Source: Gammaproteobacteria bacterium MFB021
GTDB lineage: Bacteria; Pseudomonadota; Gammaproteobacteria; Pseudomonadales; Halomonadaceae
Direction of reading: 5' to 3'
Assembly (NCBI GenBank): GCA_000737985.1
Contig: JNVT01000101.1
Location: 55,943 to 119,942 of the forward strand
Length of the DNA stretch: 64,000 nucleotides
The stretch's first letter is position 1; the number at the start of each line of letters is the position of its first letter. The notes beneath the pieces are model-generated. The model saw nothing but the letters and a program-made list of their open reading frames with translations. It did no database searches and had not been told where the DNA came from. Shown here one piece after another: positions 48,916 to 58,350 of the stretch. A program made the position numbers and the translations under genes.

Positions 48916-48919
<4 letters not shown>
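48341..48919 (+). CDS. tatB: Sec-independent translocase subunit TatB
   Basis: A 192-residue TatB, which with TatC forms the receptor for twin-arginine signals. '[20 protein letters not shown]' with Glu8 and '[17 protein letters not shown]' define it. A coiled-coil region follows, in which 18 residues are tandemly repeated ('[18 protein letters not shown]' and '[18 protein letters not shown]'; bases 48539-48646). A long Ala/Asp/Pro-rich disordered tail ends it. It overlaps tatC by 4 bp. Confidence 0.95.
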
Positions 48920-50954
<2,035 letters not shown>

Positions 50955-51009
50955 CCACCGCGGGCGCGTCCGCCCGGGTGCGGGACATCATCATTGTGGA
51001 GAACAGACG

Positions 51010-53217
51010 ATGACGGACACCCAGGACACGCCCGGCCCAGGTCGAGAACTCGCCAGCCCCGCCGGGCTGGTCGACGACGGCAGTTCGCCACCCCTGCGGG
51101 TCAACCGCACCCGCAAGGGCATCCATGCCAAGGCGACCCCCTCGCCGCAGGCGGACCTGAGCGACCCCACGCTCTATTTCAACCGCGAGCTGTCGCACCT
51201 GCAGTTCAATATCCGCGTGCTCGAGCAGTCGCTGGACCCCTCGCATCCGCTGCTCAACCGGCTGATGTTCCTGCTGATCTTCTCCTCCAACCTGGACGAG
51301 TTCTTCGAGATCCGGGTCGCCGGCCTCAAGCACCAGCTGGCGCTGGCCAACGAAGAGGTGGGCGCCGACGGCCTGCCCCCGGCGCGCACGCTGGAAGAGA
51401 TCTCGCGCATCGCCCACGAGCAGGTCGACCGCCAGTACCATATTCTCAACGACGCTCTGGTGCCGGCGCTGGAGGAGCAGAACATCCGCTTCCGCCGCCG
51501 TTCACAGTGGACGCCGGCCCAGGCGGCCTGGGTCGCCGACTACTTCGAGGAGGAGATCGCGCCGGTGATCAGTCCGATCGGGCTGGACCCCTCGCACCCC
51601 TTCCCGCGGCTGGTCAACAAGAGCCTCAACTTCATCGTCGAGCTCGACGGTACCGACGCCTTCGGCCGCGAGGGGGGGCTCGCGATCCTGCCCGCGCCGC
51701 GCTCGCTGCCGCGCCTGATCCGCCTGCCCGAAGCGCTGTGCGAGGCGGGCTTCACCGACTATGTGTTCCTGTCGTCGATGATCCACGCCCATGCCCATGA
51801 GGTGTTCCCGGGCATGGAGGTGGAGGGCTGCTATCAGTTCCGCCTGACCCGCAACGCCGATCTCTCGGTCGACCCGGAGGAGGTCTCGGACCTGGCCTCG
51901 GCGCTGCGCGGCGAACTCTTGGCGCGGCGCTACGGCAGCGGCGTGCGCCTGGAAGTGGCCGACAACTGCCCGGACAACCTGATCGACTTCCTGCTCAGGC
52001 AGTTCGAGCTCGGCGAGGCGGATCTCTATCGGGTCAACGGGCCGGTCAACCTGACCCGGCTGATGTCGGTGCTGGATGACGTCCAGCGCCCCGACCTGCG
52101 CTACCGCTCCTTCACCCCGGGGCTGCCCAAGCAGGTGCGTGGCGACGTCAATCTGTTCTCGATGATCAGCCAGGGCGATATCCTGCTGCACCACCCGTTC
52201 CAGTCGTTCACCCCGGTCGAGGAGCTGCTGCGCCAGGCCGCCCGCGACAGCGACGTGATGGCGATCAAGCAGACGCTCTACCGCACCGGCGCCGACTCCT
52301 CGATCGTCAGCGCCCTGGTGGAAGCGGCGCGTGGCGGCAAGGAAGTGACCGTGGTGATCGAGCTGCGGGCACGCTTCGACGAGGCCGACAACCTGGCGCT
52401 GGCCTCGCGCCTGCAGGAGGCCGGCGCCATCGTCATCTACGGGGTGATGGCCTACAAGACCCACGCCAAGATGATGCATATCGTGCGCCGCGAGAAGGGT
52501 GAGCTGCGCCACTACGCCCACCTCGGCACCGGCAACTACCACGCCAAGACCGCCAAGCTCTACACCGACTACAGCCTGATGACCGCCAACGAGGCGCTCT
52601 GCGAGGACGTCCACCGCGTCTTCCAGCAGCTCTCCGGCATGGGCAAGCCGCGCAAGATCAACACCCTGCTGCACGCGCCCTTCACCCTCCACGACACCCT
52701 GGTGGCGATGATCGAGCGCGAGGCCAAGCTGGCCGAGAGCGGCAAGAAGGCGCGCCTGGTGATCAAGTGCAACGCCATCACCGAGCCCAAGCTGATCCGC
52801 GCGCTCTACCGCGCCTCCCAGGCCGGCGTGCGCTGCGATCTGATCATCCGCGGCATGTGCTGCCTGCGCCCCGGCGTCCCGGGTATCTCCGAGAACATCA
52901 GCGTGCGCTCGATCATCGGCCGCTTCCTCGAACACACCCGGGTCTACTACTTCAGCAACGACGGTGCCCACGAGGTGTGGTGCTCCAGCGCCGATGCCAT
53001 GGAGCGCAACATGTTCCACCGGGTCGAGACCTGTTTCCCGCTGCTCGACAAAAAGGTCGCCCAGCAGGTGCGCAAGGATCTCGACACCTACCTGCTCGAC
53101 AACTGCCAGAGCTGGGTGCTCGACAGCGAAGGCCAGTACCACCTGCAGGAGAGTGGAGACGCGGAGCCGATCAGCGCCCAGGAGACCCTGCTCTACGCCT
53201 ACGCCAGCCAGGCTTGA
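51010..53217 (+). CDS. ppk1: polyphosphate kinase 1
   Basis: A 735-residue PPK1, reversibly moving phosphate from ATP to polyphosphate. The N-terminal domain has '[20 protein letters not shown]'. The two phospholipase-D-like domains hold the autophosphorylated histidine in '[20 protein letters not shown]' and '[20 protein letters not shown]', and '[19 protein letters not shown]' follows. The ~45-residue N-terminal extension is low-complexity. hemB-ppk adjacency occurs in Pseudomonas. No Pho box was seen upstream. It is the first phosphate gene of the island. Confidence 0.97.
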   Translation: MTDTQDTPGPGRELASPAGLVDDGSSPPLRVNRTRKGIHAKATPSPQADLSDPTLYFNRELSHLQFNIRVLEQSLDPSHPLLNRLMFLLIFSSNLDEFFEIRVAGLKHQLALANEEVGADGLPPARTLEEISRIAHEQVDRQYHILNDALVPALEEQNIRFRRRSQWTPAQAAWVADYFEEEIAPVISPIGLDPSHPFPRLVNKSLNFIVELDGTDAFGREGGLAILPAPRSLPRLIRLPEALCEAGFTDYVFLSSMIHAHAHEVFPGMEVEGCYQFRLTRNADLSVDPEEVSDLASALRGELLARRYGSGVRLEVADNCPDNLIDFLLRQFELGEADLYRVNGPVNLTRLMSVLDDVQRPDLRYRSFTPGLPKQVRGDVNLFSMISQGDILLHHPFQSFTPVEELLRQAARDSDVMAIKQTLYRTGADSSIVSALVEAARGGKEVTVVIELRARFDEADNLALASRLQEAGAIVIYGVMAYKTHAKMMHIVRREKGELRHYAHLGTGNYHAKTAKLYTDYSLMTANEALCEDVHRVFQQLSGMGKPRKINTLLHAPFTLHDTLVAMIEREAKLAESGKKARLVIKCNAITEPKLIRALYRASQAGVRCDLIIRGMCCLRPGVPGISENISVRSIIGRFLEHTRVYYFSNDGAHEVWCSSADAMERNMFHRVETCFPLLDKKVAQQVRKDLDTYLLDNCQSWVLDSEGQYHLQESGDAEPISAQETLLYAYASQA

Positions 53218-53220
53218 TGC

Positions 53221-53254
53221 GCCGGTCGCCGCGCTCTCGGGCGCGGCGACCGGC
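53221..53254 (+). terminator. ppk1 terminator
   Basis: A perfect 13-14-bp inverted repeat (gccggtcgccgcg/cgcggcgaccggc), starting 3 bp after the ppk1 stop. There is no T-run. Confidence 0.65.
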
Positions 53255-53298
53255 CTGCCGCAACGCGTCCGCCAGCCCGACACCCGGCAAGCCTGTCA

Positions 53299-53335
53299 CA
53301 GCCGATAGCCGAAGTCGGCTTATCCGGCGGCAGGG
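53299..53335 (-). repeat. partial third copy of the hslVU-flanking repeat, reversed
   Basis: On the - strand this reads 'ccctgccgccggataagcc' followed by a block resembling the right ends of the copies at 41291 and 43637. About 37 bp match; the left ~110 bp of the repeat is missing or too diverged to see. Confidence 0.65.
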
Positions 53336-53551
53336 AGTGGGGTTGGCAATGGGCGCTCAGCCCGCTCCCGGTCCAGCACCATCGATCATCTCTACCGCTC
53401 GTCAGATTGACACGCCTGTGTTCGCACGTCGGTGTCGCCACGTCTGTGTTCTCCCACCGCCGTTCTTCTCCGCTGCTGCCCGCGTCGCGAGCACTCAGAT
53501 CCCGCCTACCCGGACCATCGGGTCACGCTGAATGCGCGCTCTGAACGAAAA
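53336..53551. other. gene-free stretch between ppk1 and phoX
   Basis: About 215 bp of a 400-bp gap between convergent ppk1 and phoX. I see no gene; frames here are low-complexity. A loose 'cacg-ctgtgttc' motif occurs twice around 53410-53450 but is too weak to name. Confidence 0.4.
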
Positions 53552-53574
53552 AGGGCCGCGCAGTGCGCGGCCCT
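53552..53574 (-). terminator. phoX terminator
   Basis: A perfect 10-bp inverted repeat (agggccgcgc/gcgcggccct) with a 3-base loop, 43 bp past the phoX stop. On the - strand it is followed by TTTTTC, a proper intrinsic terminator. Confidence 0.85.
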
Positions 53575-53617
53575 GGGCTCGAACGACGAGCGAGTTGCGT
53601 GACGGTATCGCCGTGGA

Positions 53618-55810
53618 TCAGACCGCGATCTCGCCGCCATCACGCTTGCGGATCACCACGGTGGCGGCACGTGCGCGCACGCTTTCCGAAGCCGGGATGG
53701 CGACCGTGGCATCCTGCACGTTGGCGTCAGGATCGGCCGGCCAGTTGCCCGGGTGCTGGATGTTGATGAACAGCGAGGTCTTGTCCGGCGTGGCGAAGAT
53801 ACCGGTCACCTCGCAGCCGTTGGGGCCGACGGCGAAGCGCTTGAGCTGGGCCTGGTCGGCGGCGTCGATCACCGCCTTGTCCCCCGGGCCGCGGCTGACG
53901 TTGCCCGGCACCACCGCCAGCACCTGGTCGTTGGTGTAGTCGGTGACGTTGTCGTAGCCGTTGTCGGTCTCGATCCACAGGATGCCGCGACCGTCGCCGC
54001 GATCGTCGTACCACAGGCCATCGGGGCTGGCGAACTGGTTGAGCTCGGTGAGACCCGAGAAGTTGTCGGGATCGTTCTCGGCGGCGCCGAAGACGAACAC
54101 TTCCCACTCGAAATCGGTGGCTGCCGGTGACGGCTCGCGCCAGCGAATGACCTGACCGCCCTCGTTGTCGGGCCGCGGGTTGGCGGCGTTGACCGGGGCC
54201 GTGGCGTAGCCCGCGCCGAGCGCCTCGATGTCGCTGCCACTATCGGTGTAGGTGGCGGCGGTGCCTTCGGCAGTGCGCTTGGAGTTGTTGGTGAGAGTCA
54301 TGTAGACCTCGCCCGAGGAGGGGTCGACGGTGCCCCACTCGGGGCGGTCCATCGGCGTCGCGCCCATGAAGTCGGCGGCGTCGCAGGTATTGATGATGAC
54401 CCCGGCGAGATCGCGCTCGTTGGCCAGATTGAGCGCTTGCCACAGCGGCCGGCCGTTCTGGGTGGTGGCGTCCGGGGTCAGCGGCAGCCAGTCGCCGCTG
54501 CCATCGGCGTTGAAGCGCGCCACGTAGAGGGTGCCCTCATCGAGGTACTTGGAGCCGATCGCCAGGCGGTCGTAGTCCTGGCCCGGGCGATTGGCGTCCT
54601 GCGGGTCCCACTTGGCCTTGGAGACGAACTTGTAGATGTACTCGTTGCGCGAATCGTGGCCGGAGTAGAACACCACCGGCTCACCCTCGATCACCTTGCC
54701 CGGCCAGCAGCCCTCGTGGCGGAAGCGGCCGATATGGGTGCGCTTGAGCGCGGCGGTCTCGGTGCCCACGCTGGCGGTGTTGCCGTAGGGGTCGATCTCC
54801 ACCACGTAACCGAAGGTGCGCGGCTCGTTGCGGTAATCGCCGGCGGCGGAAGCCGCGCTCGGCGTGGCGTTGAAGCGCGCGAACTCCCCGTTGGTGCCGC
54901 CCTGGGCGGTCTCCCAGCCGTAGCGGCCGCGGCCCTCGGGCAGACCCAGGCGCTCGTCGTCGGGGTAGCGATCGCTCGACTTGGTGAAGACCTCGGGCCA
55001 GTTCTCCTCACAGGTGAGGTAGGTGCCCCAGGGGGTGTAGCCGTTGGCGCAGTTGTTGTTGGTGCCGCGGGTGCGGGTGCCGTTGGTGGAGTAGGCGGTG
55101 ACCACGTAGTCGCTGCCGCGCACCGGGCCGGCGAGTTCGATCGGCGTGGCCGAGGTGATACGACGGTTGTAGCGCGAGCCGCGCTCTTCACGCCACTGGC
55201 CGTTGGCATCGAGCATCAGCTTGACCAGGGTCACGCCGTGGGCGTTGATCTCGGTGCGCACCTCGTCGGCAGGGCGCGCGCCTTTATCGGCATTGGTCGG
55301 GCCGCCCTGAGGGGCCCACAGCGCGCCCTGATCGATGTACTCGTTGTTGAGCGCCATGATGAATTCGCGCGAGGCGCTCTCTTCGCTCAACGCGAAGTTG
55401 TGCATGCCGTCGTGGTTCATGCCCACGCTGGCAGCCTGGTAGTCGGGCGTCACGCTGCGGTCCGCGGACCAGGCGCCGACGCTGTTGTCGAGCGGCGTCC
55501 CCCAGGGGATCAGCACCTGGGCGACATAGCCTTCGGGCACCACCACCCCATTGGTGCGCGAACCGCGAATCGAGGCGAACGCCAGCGCCAGCGGCGTGGC
55601 TTCTGAAGAGCCGCCGCCGGCGCTGCCGTTGTCGTTGCTATCGTCGCTGCTGCAACCGGCCAGACCGAAGCCCCCGAGCAGGCCCATGGCGGCCAGCCCG
55701 GCGCCCCCCTGCATGATGCCGCGACGCGAGACACGGCGGGAGAGTACCGACGAGAACGGCTCGTTGGTGCTCTGGTTGAGAACGCGATGATCCTCGATTT
55801 CCTTGCTCAT
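53618..55810 (-). CDS. phoX: PhoX-family alkaline phosphatase, predicted Tat lipoprotein
   Basis: A 730-residue DUF839/PhoX-type protein. The N-terminus has a Tat signal with 'SRRGIM' (Arg29-Arg30) and hydrophobic 'GLAAMGLLGGFGLAGC', ending in a lipobox with Cys53 and Ser at +2, which predicts outer-membrane anchoring. The body shows 'FRHEGCWPGKVIEGEPVVFY', 'EYIYKFVSKAKWDP', 'CDAADFMGATPMDRPEWGTV' and 'GPNGCEVTGIFATPDKTSLF', all typical. PhoX enzymes are calcium/iron phosphomonoesterases induced by phosphate starvation. ATG 55810 has 'gagagggg' about 7 bp upstream. A Pho-box-like repeat lies 149 bp upstream. Nearby tatABC could export it. Confidence 0.92.
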   Translation of the reverse strand: MSKEIEDHRVLNQSTNEPFSSVLSRRVSRRGIMQGGAGLAAMGLLGGFGLAGCSSDDSNDNGSAGGGSSEATPLALAFASIRGSRTNGVVVPEGYVAQVLIPWGTPLDNSVGAWSADRSVTPDYQAASVGMNHDGMHNFALSEESASREFIMALNNEYIDQGALWAPQGGPTNADKGARPADEVRTEINAHGVTLVKLMLDANGQWREERGSRYNRRITSATPIELAGPVRGSDYVVTAYSTNGTRTRGTNNNCANGYTPWGTYLTCEENWPEVFTKSSDRYPDDERLGLPEGRGRYGWETAQGGTNGEFARFNATPSAASAAGDYRNEPRTFGYVVEIDPYGNTASVGTETAALKRTHIGRFRHEGCWPGKVIEGEPVVFYSGHDSRNEYIYKFVSKAKWDPQDANRPGQDYDRLAIGSKYLDEGTLYVARFNADGSGDWLPLTPDATTQNGRPLWQALNLANERDLAGVIINTCDAADFMGATPMDRPEWGTVDPSSGEVYMTLTNNSKRTAEGTAATYTDSGSDIEALGAGYATAPVNAANPRPDNEGGQVIRWREPSPAATDFEWEVFVFGAAENDPDNFSGLTELNQFASPDGLWYDDRGDGRGILWIETDNGYDNVTDYTNDQVLAVVPGNVSRGPGDKAVIDAADQAQLKRFAVGPNGCEVTGIFATPDKTSLFINIQHPGNWPADPDANVQDATVAIPASESVRARAATVVIRKRDGGEIAV

Positions 55811-55958
55811 GGGGTGTCCCCTCTCTGTGAGTGATCCACTAATGACGGTCGACTGATGCCATGGCGCCCGAGCCGGCGATGCGCGCCGCCGGCCACTTGG
55901 CGTCCCGGTGAATGCGGTCACCGGGCTGCGTTACCCGGAGGCAACTTAGAGCAGCAAC

Positions 55959-55976
55959 GTGACAACCCCATGACGA
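55959..55976 (-). promoter_or_regulatory. Pho-box-like PhoB site of phoX
   Basis: On the - strand, TCGTCAT-GGGG-TTGTCAC: two 7-bp direct half-sites with a 4-bp spacer, the geometry of a Pho box. The second half equals that of the E. coli phoA site. A -10-like TCTAAG (55945-55950, - strand) follows 8 bp after it, slightly closer than the usual 10-11. Confidence 0.7.
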
Positions 55977-56003
55977 CTTGGCGGCAGCGCCGCGCCCGCT
56001 GCG

Positions 56004-56032
56004 CGGTCACGAAAACGTCATCTCCCAGTCAT
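56004..56032 (+). promoter_or_regulatory. Pho-box-like PhoB site of the T2SS operon (three half-sites)
   Basis: CGGTCAC-GAAA-ACGTCAT-CTCC-CAGTCAT: three direct half-sites with exact 11-bp spacing. The first two form a full Pho box; 11 bp after the second comes TAGGAT (56033-56038), a -10-like hexamer at the canonical distance for class I Pho promoters. The operon start codon is at 56096, after 'gggag'. Confidence 0.7.
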
Positions 56033-56095
56033 TAGGATGCCGAGTCCGGCGGCGGCGAAGACCGTGCGCCGCGTTGGATCATTCGCGGGAGCCCC

Positions 56096-57847
56096 ATGAC
56101 CGATCCCCTCTCTATCAATGCTCCGGCCATCGACGCCCCGGCCATCAATGCCCCAGCCATTGAAGCTCAGGCCACCGGTGGCCGGCGACCCGACCCGGCC
56201 CGCCGCCGCTTGATCGGCGCCCTACTGGGCGCGGGGCTCGGTGCCGGTGTCGGCGGCGTGCTGAGCGGCTGCGCCACGCCGCTGACAGGCGCCGCACGCG
56301 CACCGGCCCCGGGACGCCAGGTCGAGCTGCTCTATGTCGCCGATACCCTGGAGTGCCTCGGACCCACGCGCATCGTCGCCCCCGCCACCTATCTCGGCCC
56401 GGCGGAGCTGCTCGGCGCCGCCCCCTGGGCCACCGCGAACGGCGTGACCACGCTGGTCGGCAGCGCCGGCGCCGAATGGGCCGACCTCTATACCCCACGC
56501 CGCGCCGCGCGGCGCCACACCGCCGGCTATGGCGGCCTGGCCGCCCGGCTCGCGCAGCTGCGGCGTGAACTCGGCGCCGAGCGCACCCTGACCCTGGAGA
56601 ACGGCCAGTGCTGGAGCGGCAGCGGCCTGGGGCATCTCGCCAACGGCAGCGCCGGTGTCGCCGCCAGCCGCCTGCTGGCCAGCGATGCCCGGGTCAGCAG
56701 CGACGAGCGCGTGCTCTGGCCGCAGCGTGCCCCGGCGCTCTACCGCGACTACGCGCGCCCGGTGCTGGGCAATCTGGCCGCGCCGCCCGCCGGCGTCAGC
56801 GCGGCGACCCGCTTCGAGCGCGACGGCGTACGGGTGGCGGTGGTCGGCGCCAGCGACCCCAACGCCCTGGATGAAACCCGCCCGCTCGATCGGTGGTACC
56901 AGGCCCTGGCCGAGAACGTGGCCAAGGCCGCCGAGGGCGCCGATCTGGTGGTGCTGCTGGCCGACACCGGCAGCGTCACCGCACGCTGGCTGGCCGGACG
57001 CCTACCGCGGGTCGATCTGGTGCTGGCGGCCCGCGGTCAGGATTTCTGGCCCACGCTGATCGCGGTGGACAACCCCCACGGCGCCCCGGTGCCGCTGTGT
57101 CTGCCCGGCAGCCACGCCAGCGGCTTCTTTCATCTCAGCTGTCGCAGCACCCGGAGCGGCTGGCAGATCCACGCCGAGTTCCAGCGCAACGACGCCACGC
57201 CGGACGCCACGGCAGCGGAACACCAGGCGCGCTTTGACGCCCTGCGCGCCCCCTACGCCGGCTGGCTCGACCGCCCGCTGGGCAGTGCCCCCGGCTGGCT
57301 GTGGCGGCGCGACAGTGTCGGCGGCACCTGGGACGGCCTGATCGCCGCCGCCCTCAGCGCGGATAGCGACGCCACCCGCGCGCTGCTCCCGGGGCTGCGC
57401 CACGACATCCTGCTGGCCCCCGGCGAGACGATCACCCGCGATCATCTGTGGCGCCTGAGCGGCGGCCATCCGGCGCGGGTCGTCGACCTCACGCCGGACA
57501 CCGACGCGCTGAAGCGCCTGCTCGAACGCGCGCTGGACAGCAGTCTGGGCCTGCCGCTGATTCTCAATGACAGCCGCGACCTGCCACGCCTCTCGGCGAC
57601 CCGTTGGACGCTCGACTACGGCGCCGCCGCGGGAGAACGTGCGCATCTCGGGGCGCTGCCGGCGGGGCTTACCTGGCGCAGCTTCAGCGCCCGCCCCCAG
57701 GCCGGCGGCGAGCCGCTGTGGCAGCGCCTGGAGCGCTATCTCGGCGACCACGGCGGCACCCCGCCGGCTCCCACGCCGCCGAGCGTCGAGGCGCGCTACG
57801 TCGAGGGCCATCCCGGCTGGCATCCGCAGGCGCGCCTGAGCGTATGA
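56096..57847 (+). CDS. SoxB/5'-nucleotidase-like Tat lipoprotein lacking metal ligands (predicted pseudoenzyme)
   Basis: A 583-residue protein of the metallophosphatase/5'-nucleotidase fold, closest in plan to SoxB: 'GYGGLAARLAQLRRELG', 'GVRVAVVGASDP', 'GADLVVLLADTG', 'PRVDLVLAARGQ' and the C-terminal 'PYAGWLDRPLGSAPGWLWRR' with 'LLPGLRHDILLAPGETI'. The metal motifs are replaced: DxH is D83-T-L85, GGD is ENGQ (168-171), GNHE-like is ASDA (about 195-198), LSHNG is LADTG (288-292) and GGHTH is AARGQ (311-315). A Tat-type 'RRRLIG' and lipobox 'LSGC' (Cys59) predict a lipoprotein. Residues 7-26 are a repeated INAPA/IDAPA. It overlaps gspC (ATGA), so it is the operon's first gene. Confidence 0.75.
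   Translation: MTDPLSINAPAIDAPAINAPAIEAQATGGRRPDPARRRLIGALLGAGLGAGVGGVLSGCATPLTGAARAPAPGRQVELLYVADTLECLGPTRIVAPATYLGPAELLGAAPWATANGVTTLVGSAGAEWADLYTPRRAARRHTAGYGGLAARLAQLRRELGAERTLTLENGQCWSGSGLGHLANGSAGVAASRLLASDARVSSDERVLWPQRAPALYRDYARPVLGNLAAPPAGVSAATRFERDGVRVAVVGASDPNALDETRPLDRWYQALAENVAKAAEGADLVVLLADTGSVTARWLAGRLPRVDLVLAARGQDFWPTLIAVDNPHGAPVPLCLPGSHASGFFHLSCRSTRSGWQIHAEFQRNDATPDATAAEHQARFDALRAPYAGWLDRPLGSAPGWLWRRDSVGGTWDGLIAAALSADSDATRALLPGLRHDILLAPGETITRDHLWRLSGGHPARVVDLTPDTDALKRLLERALDSSLGLPLILNDSRDLPRLSATRWTLDYGAAAGERAHLGALPAGLTWRSFSARPQAGGEPLWQRLERYLGDHGGTPPAPTPPSVEARYVEGHPGWHPQARLSV
56114..56173. repeat. in-frame 15-bp tandem repeat at the start of the SoxB-like gene
   Basis: Four 15-bp units from 56114: atcaatgctccggcc, atcgacgccccggcc, atcaatgccccagcc and attgaagctcaggcc. 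They encode INAPA, IDAPA, INAPA and IEAQA, all before the Tat signal. Confidence 0.88.
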
Positions 57848-58350
57848 CGCCCCCGGCCTGGCTGAGCGCCCCGGCACGGTGGCTGGCGCTATGTCTGCTG
57901 GCGTGGCTGGCGGCCCAGGCGCTGAGCGGCACGGCGCGACTGCTGGCGCCTGCCGACCCTGTCGCGGCGCCGCCGACCTTCACTCTCGACCCCGCCGCGC
58001 TGCCGCCGGTACCCGCCGCCTGGCAGTCGCGGACTGTCGCGGCGGACACGCGCATCCCGCTCACCGACCTGCCCTATCAGGTGGTCGGCCGGGCGCTGAG
58101 TCAGGGCGCGAACTCGCTGGTGGTGCTGGCAACCCCCGACGGCCAGCGCGCGCTGATGCCGGGGGATCGCATCGCCCCGGGCATCACGCTGGCGCGTATC
58201 GATGGCGAGGGCGTGGTGCTCTCGCGAGGCGGGCGTCTGGAACGCCTGGCCTGGCCCGAGCCAGACGCCGCGCCCCGCGGGGCCATCCTCCGCACCGAGC
58301 CGGGCACACCGGCCGCCGTTTCATCCACGCTTTCGGAGTCATCCCCATGA
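57844..58350 (+). CDS. gspC: type II secretion inner-membrane protein GspC
   Basis: A 168-residue GspC. One N-terminal transmembrane helix ('WLALCLLAWLAAQALSGTA') is followed by a periplasmic HR domain ('LTDLPYQVVGRALSQGANSL', 'MPGDRIAPGITLARIDGEGV', 'VVLSRGGRLERLAW') that binds the secretin. It is short; the PDZ or coiled-coil C-terminal domain of longer forms is missing. ATG 57844 overlaps the previous stop. Assignment rests on position before gspD and the HR pattern. Confidence 0.83.
   Translation: MTPPAWLSAPARWLALCLLAWLAAQALSGTARLLAPADPVAAPPTFTLDPAALPPVPAAWQSRTVAADTRIPLTDLPYQVVGRALSQGANSLVVLATPDGQRALMPGDRIAPGITLARIDGEGVVLSRGGRLERLAWPEPDAAPRGAILRTEPGTPAAVSSTLSESSP

Noticed and set aside
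50955..51009. Pho box upstream of ppk1
   Set aside because: No pair of 7-bp half-sites at 11-bp period is present in the short hemB-ppk1 gap.
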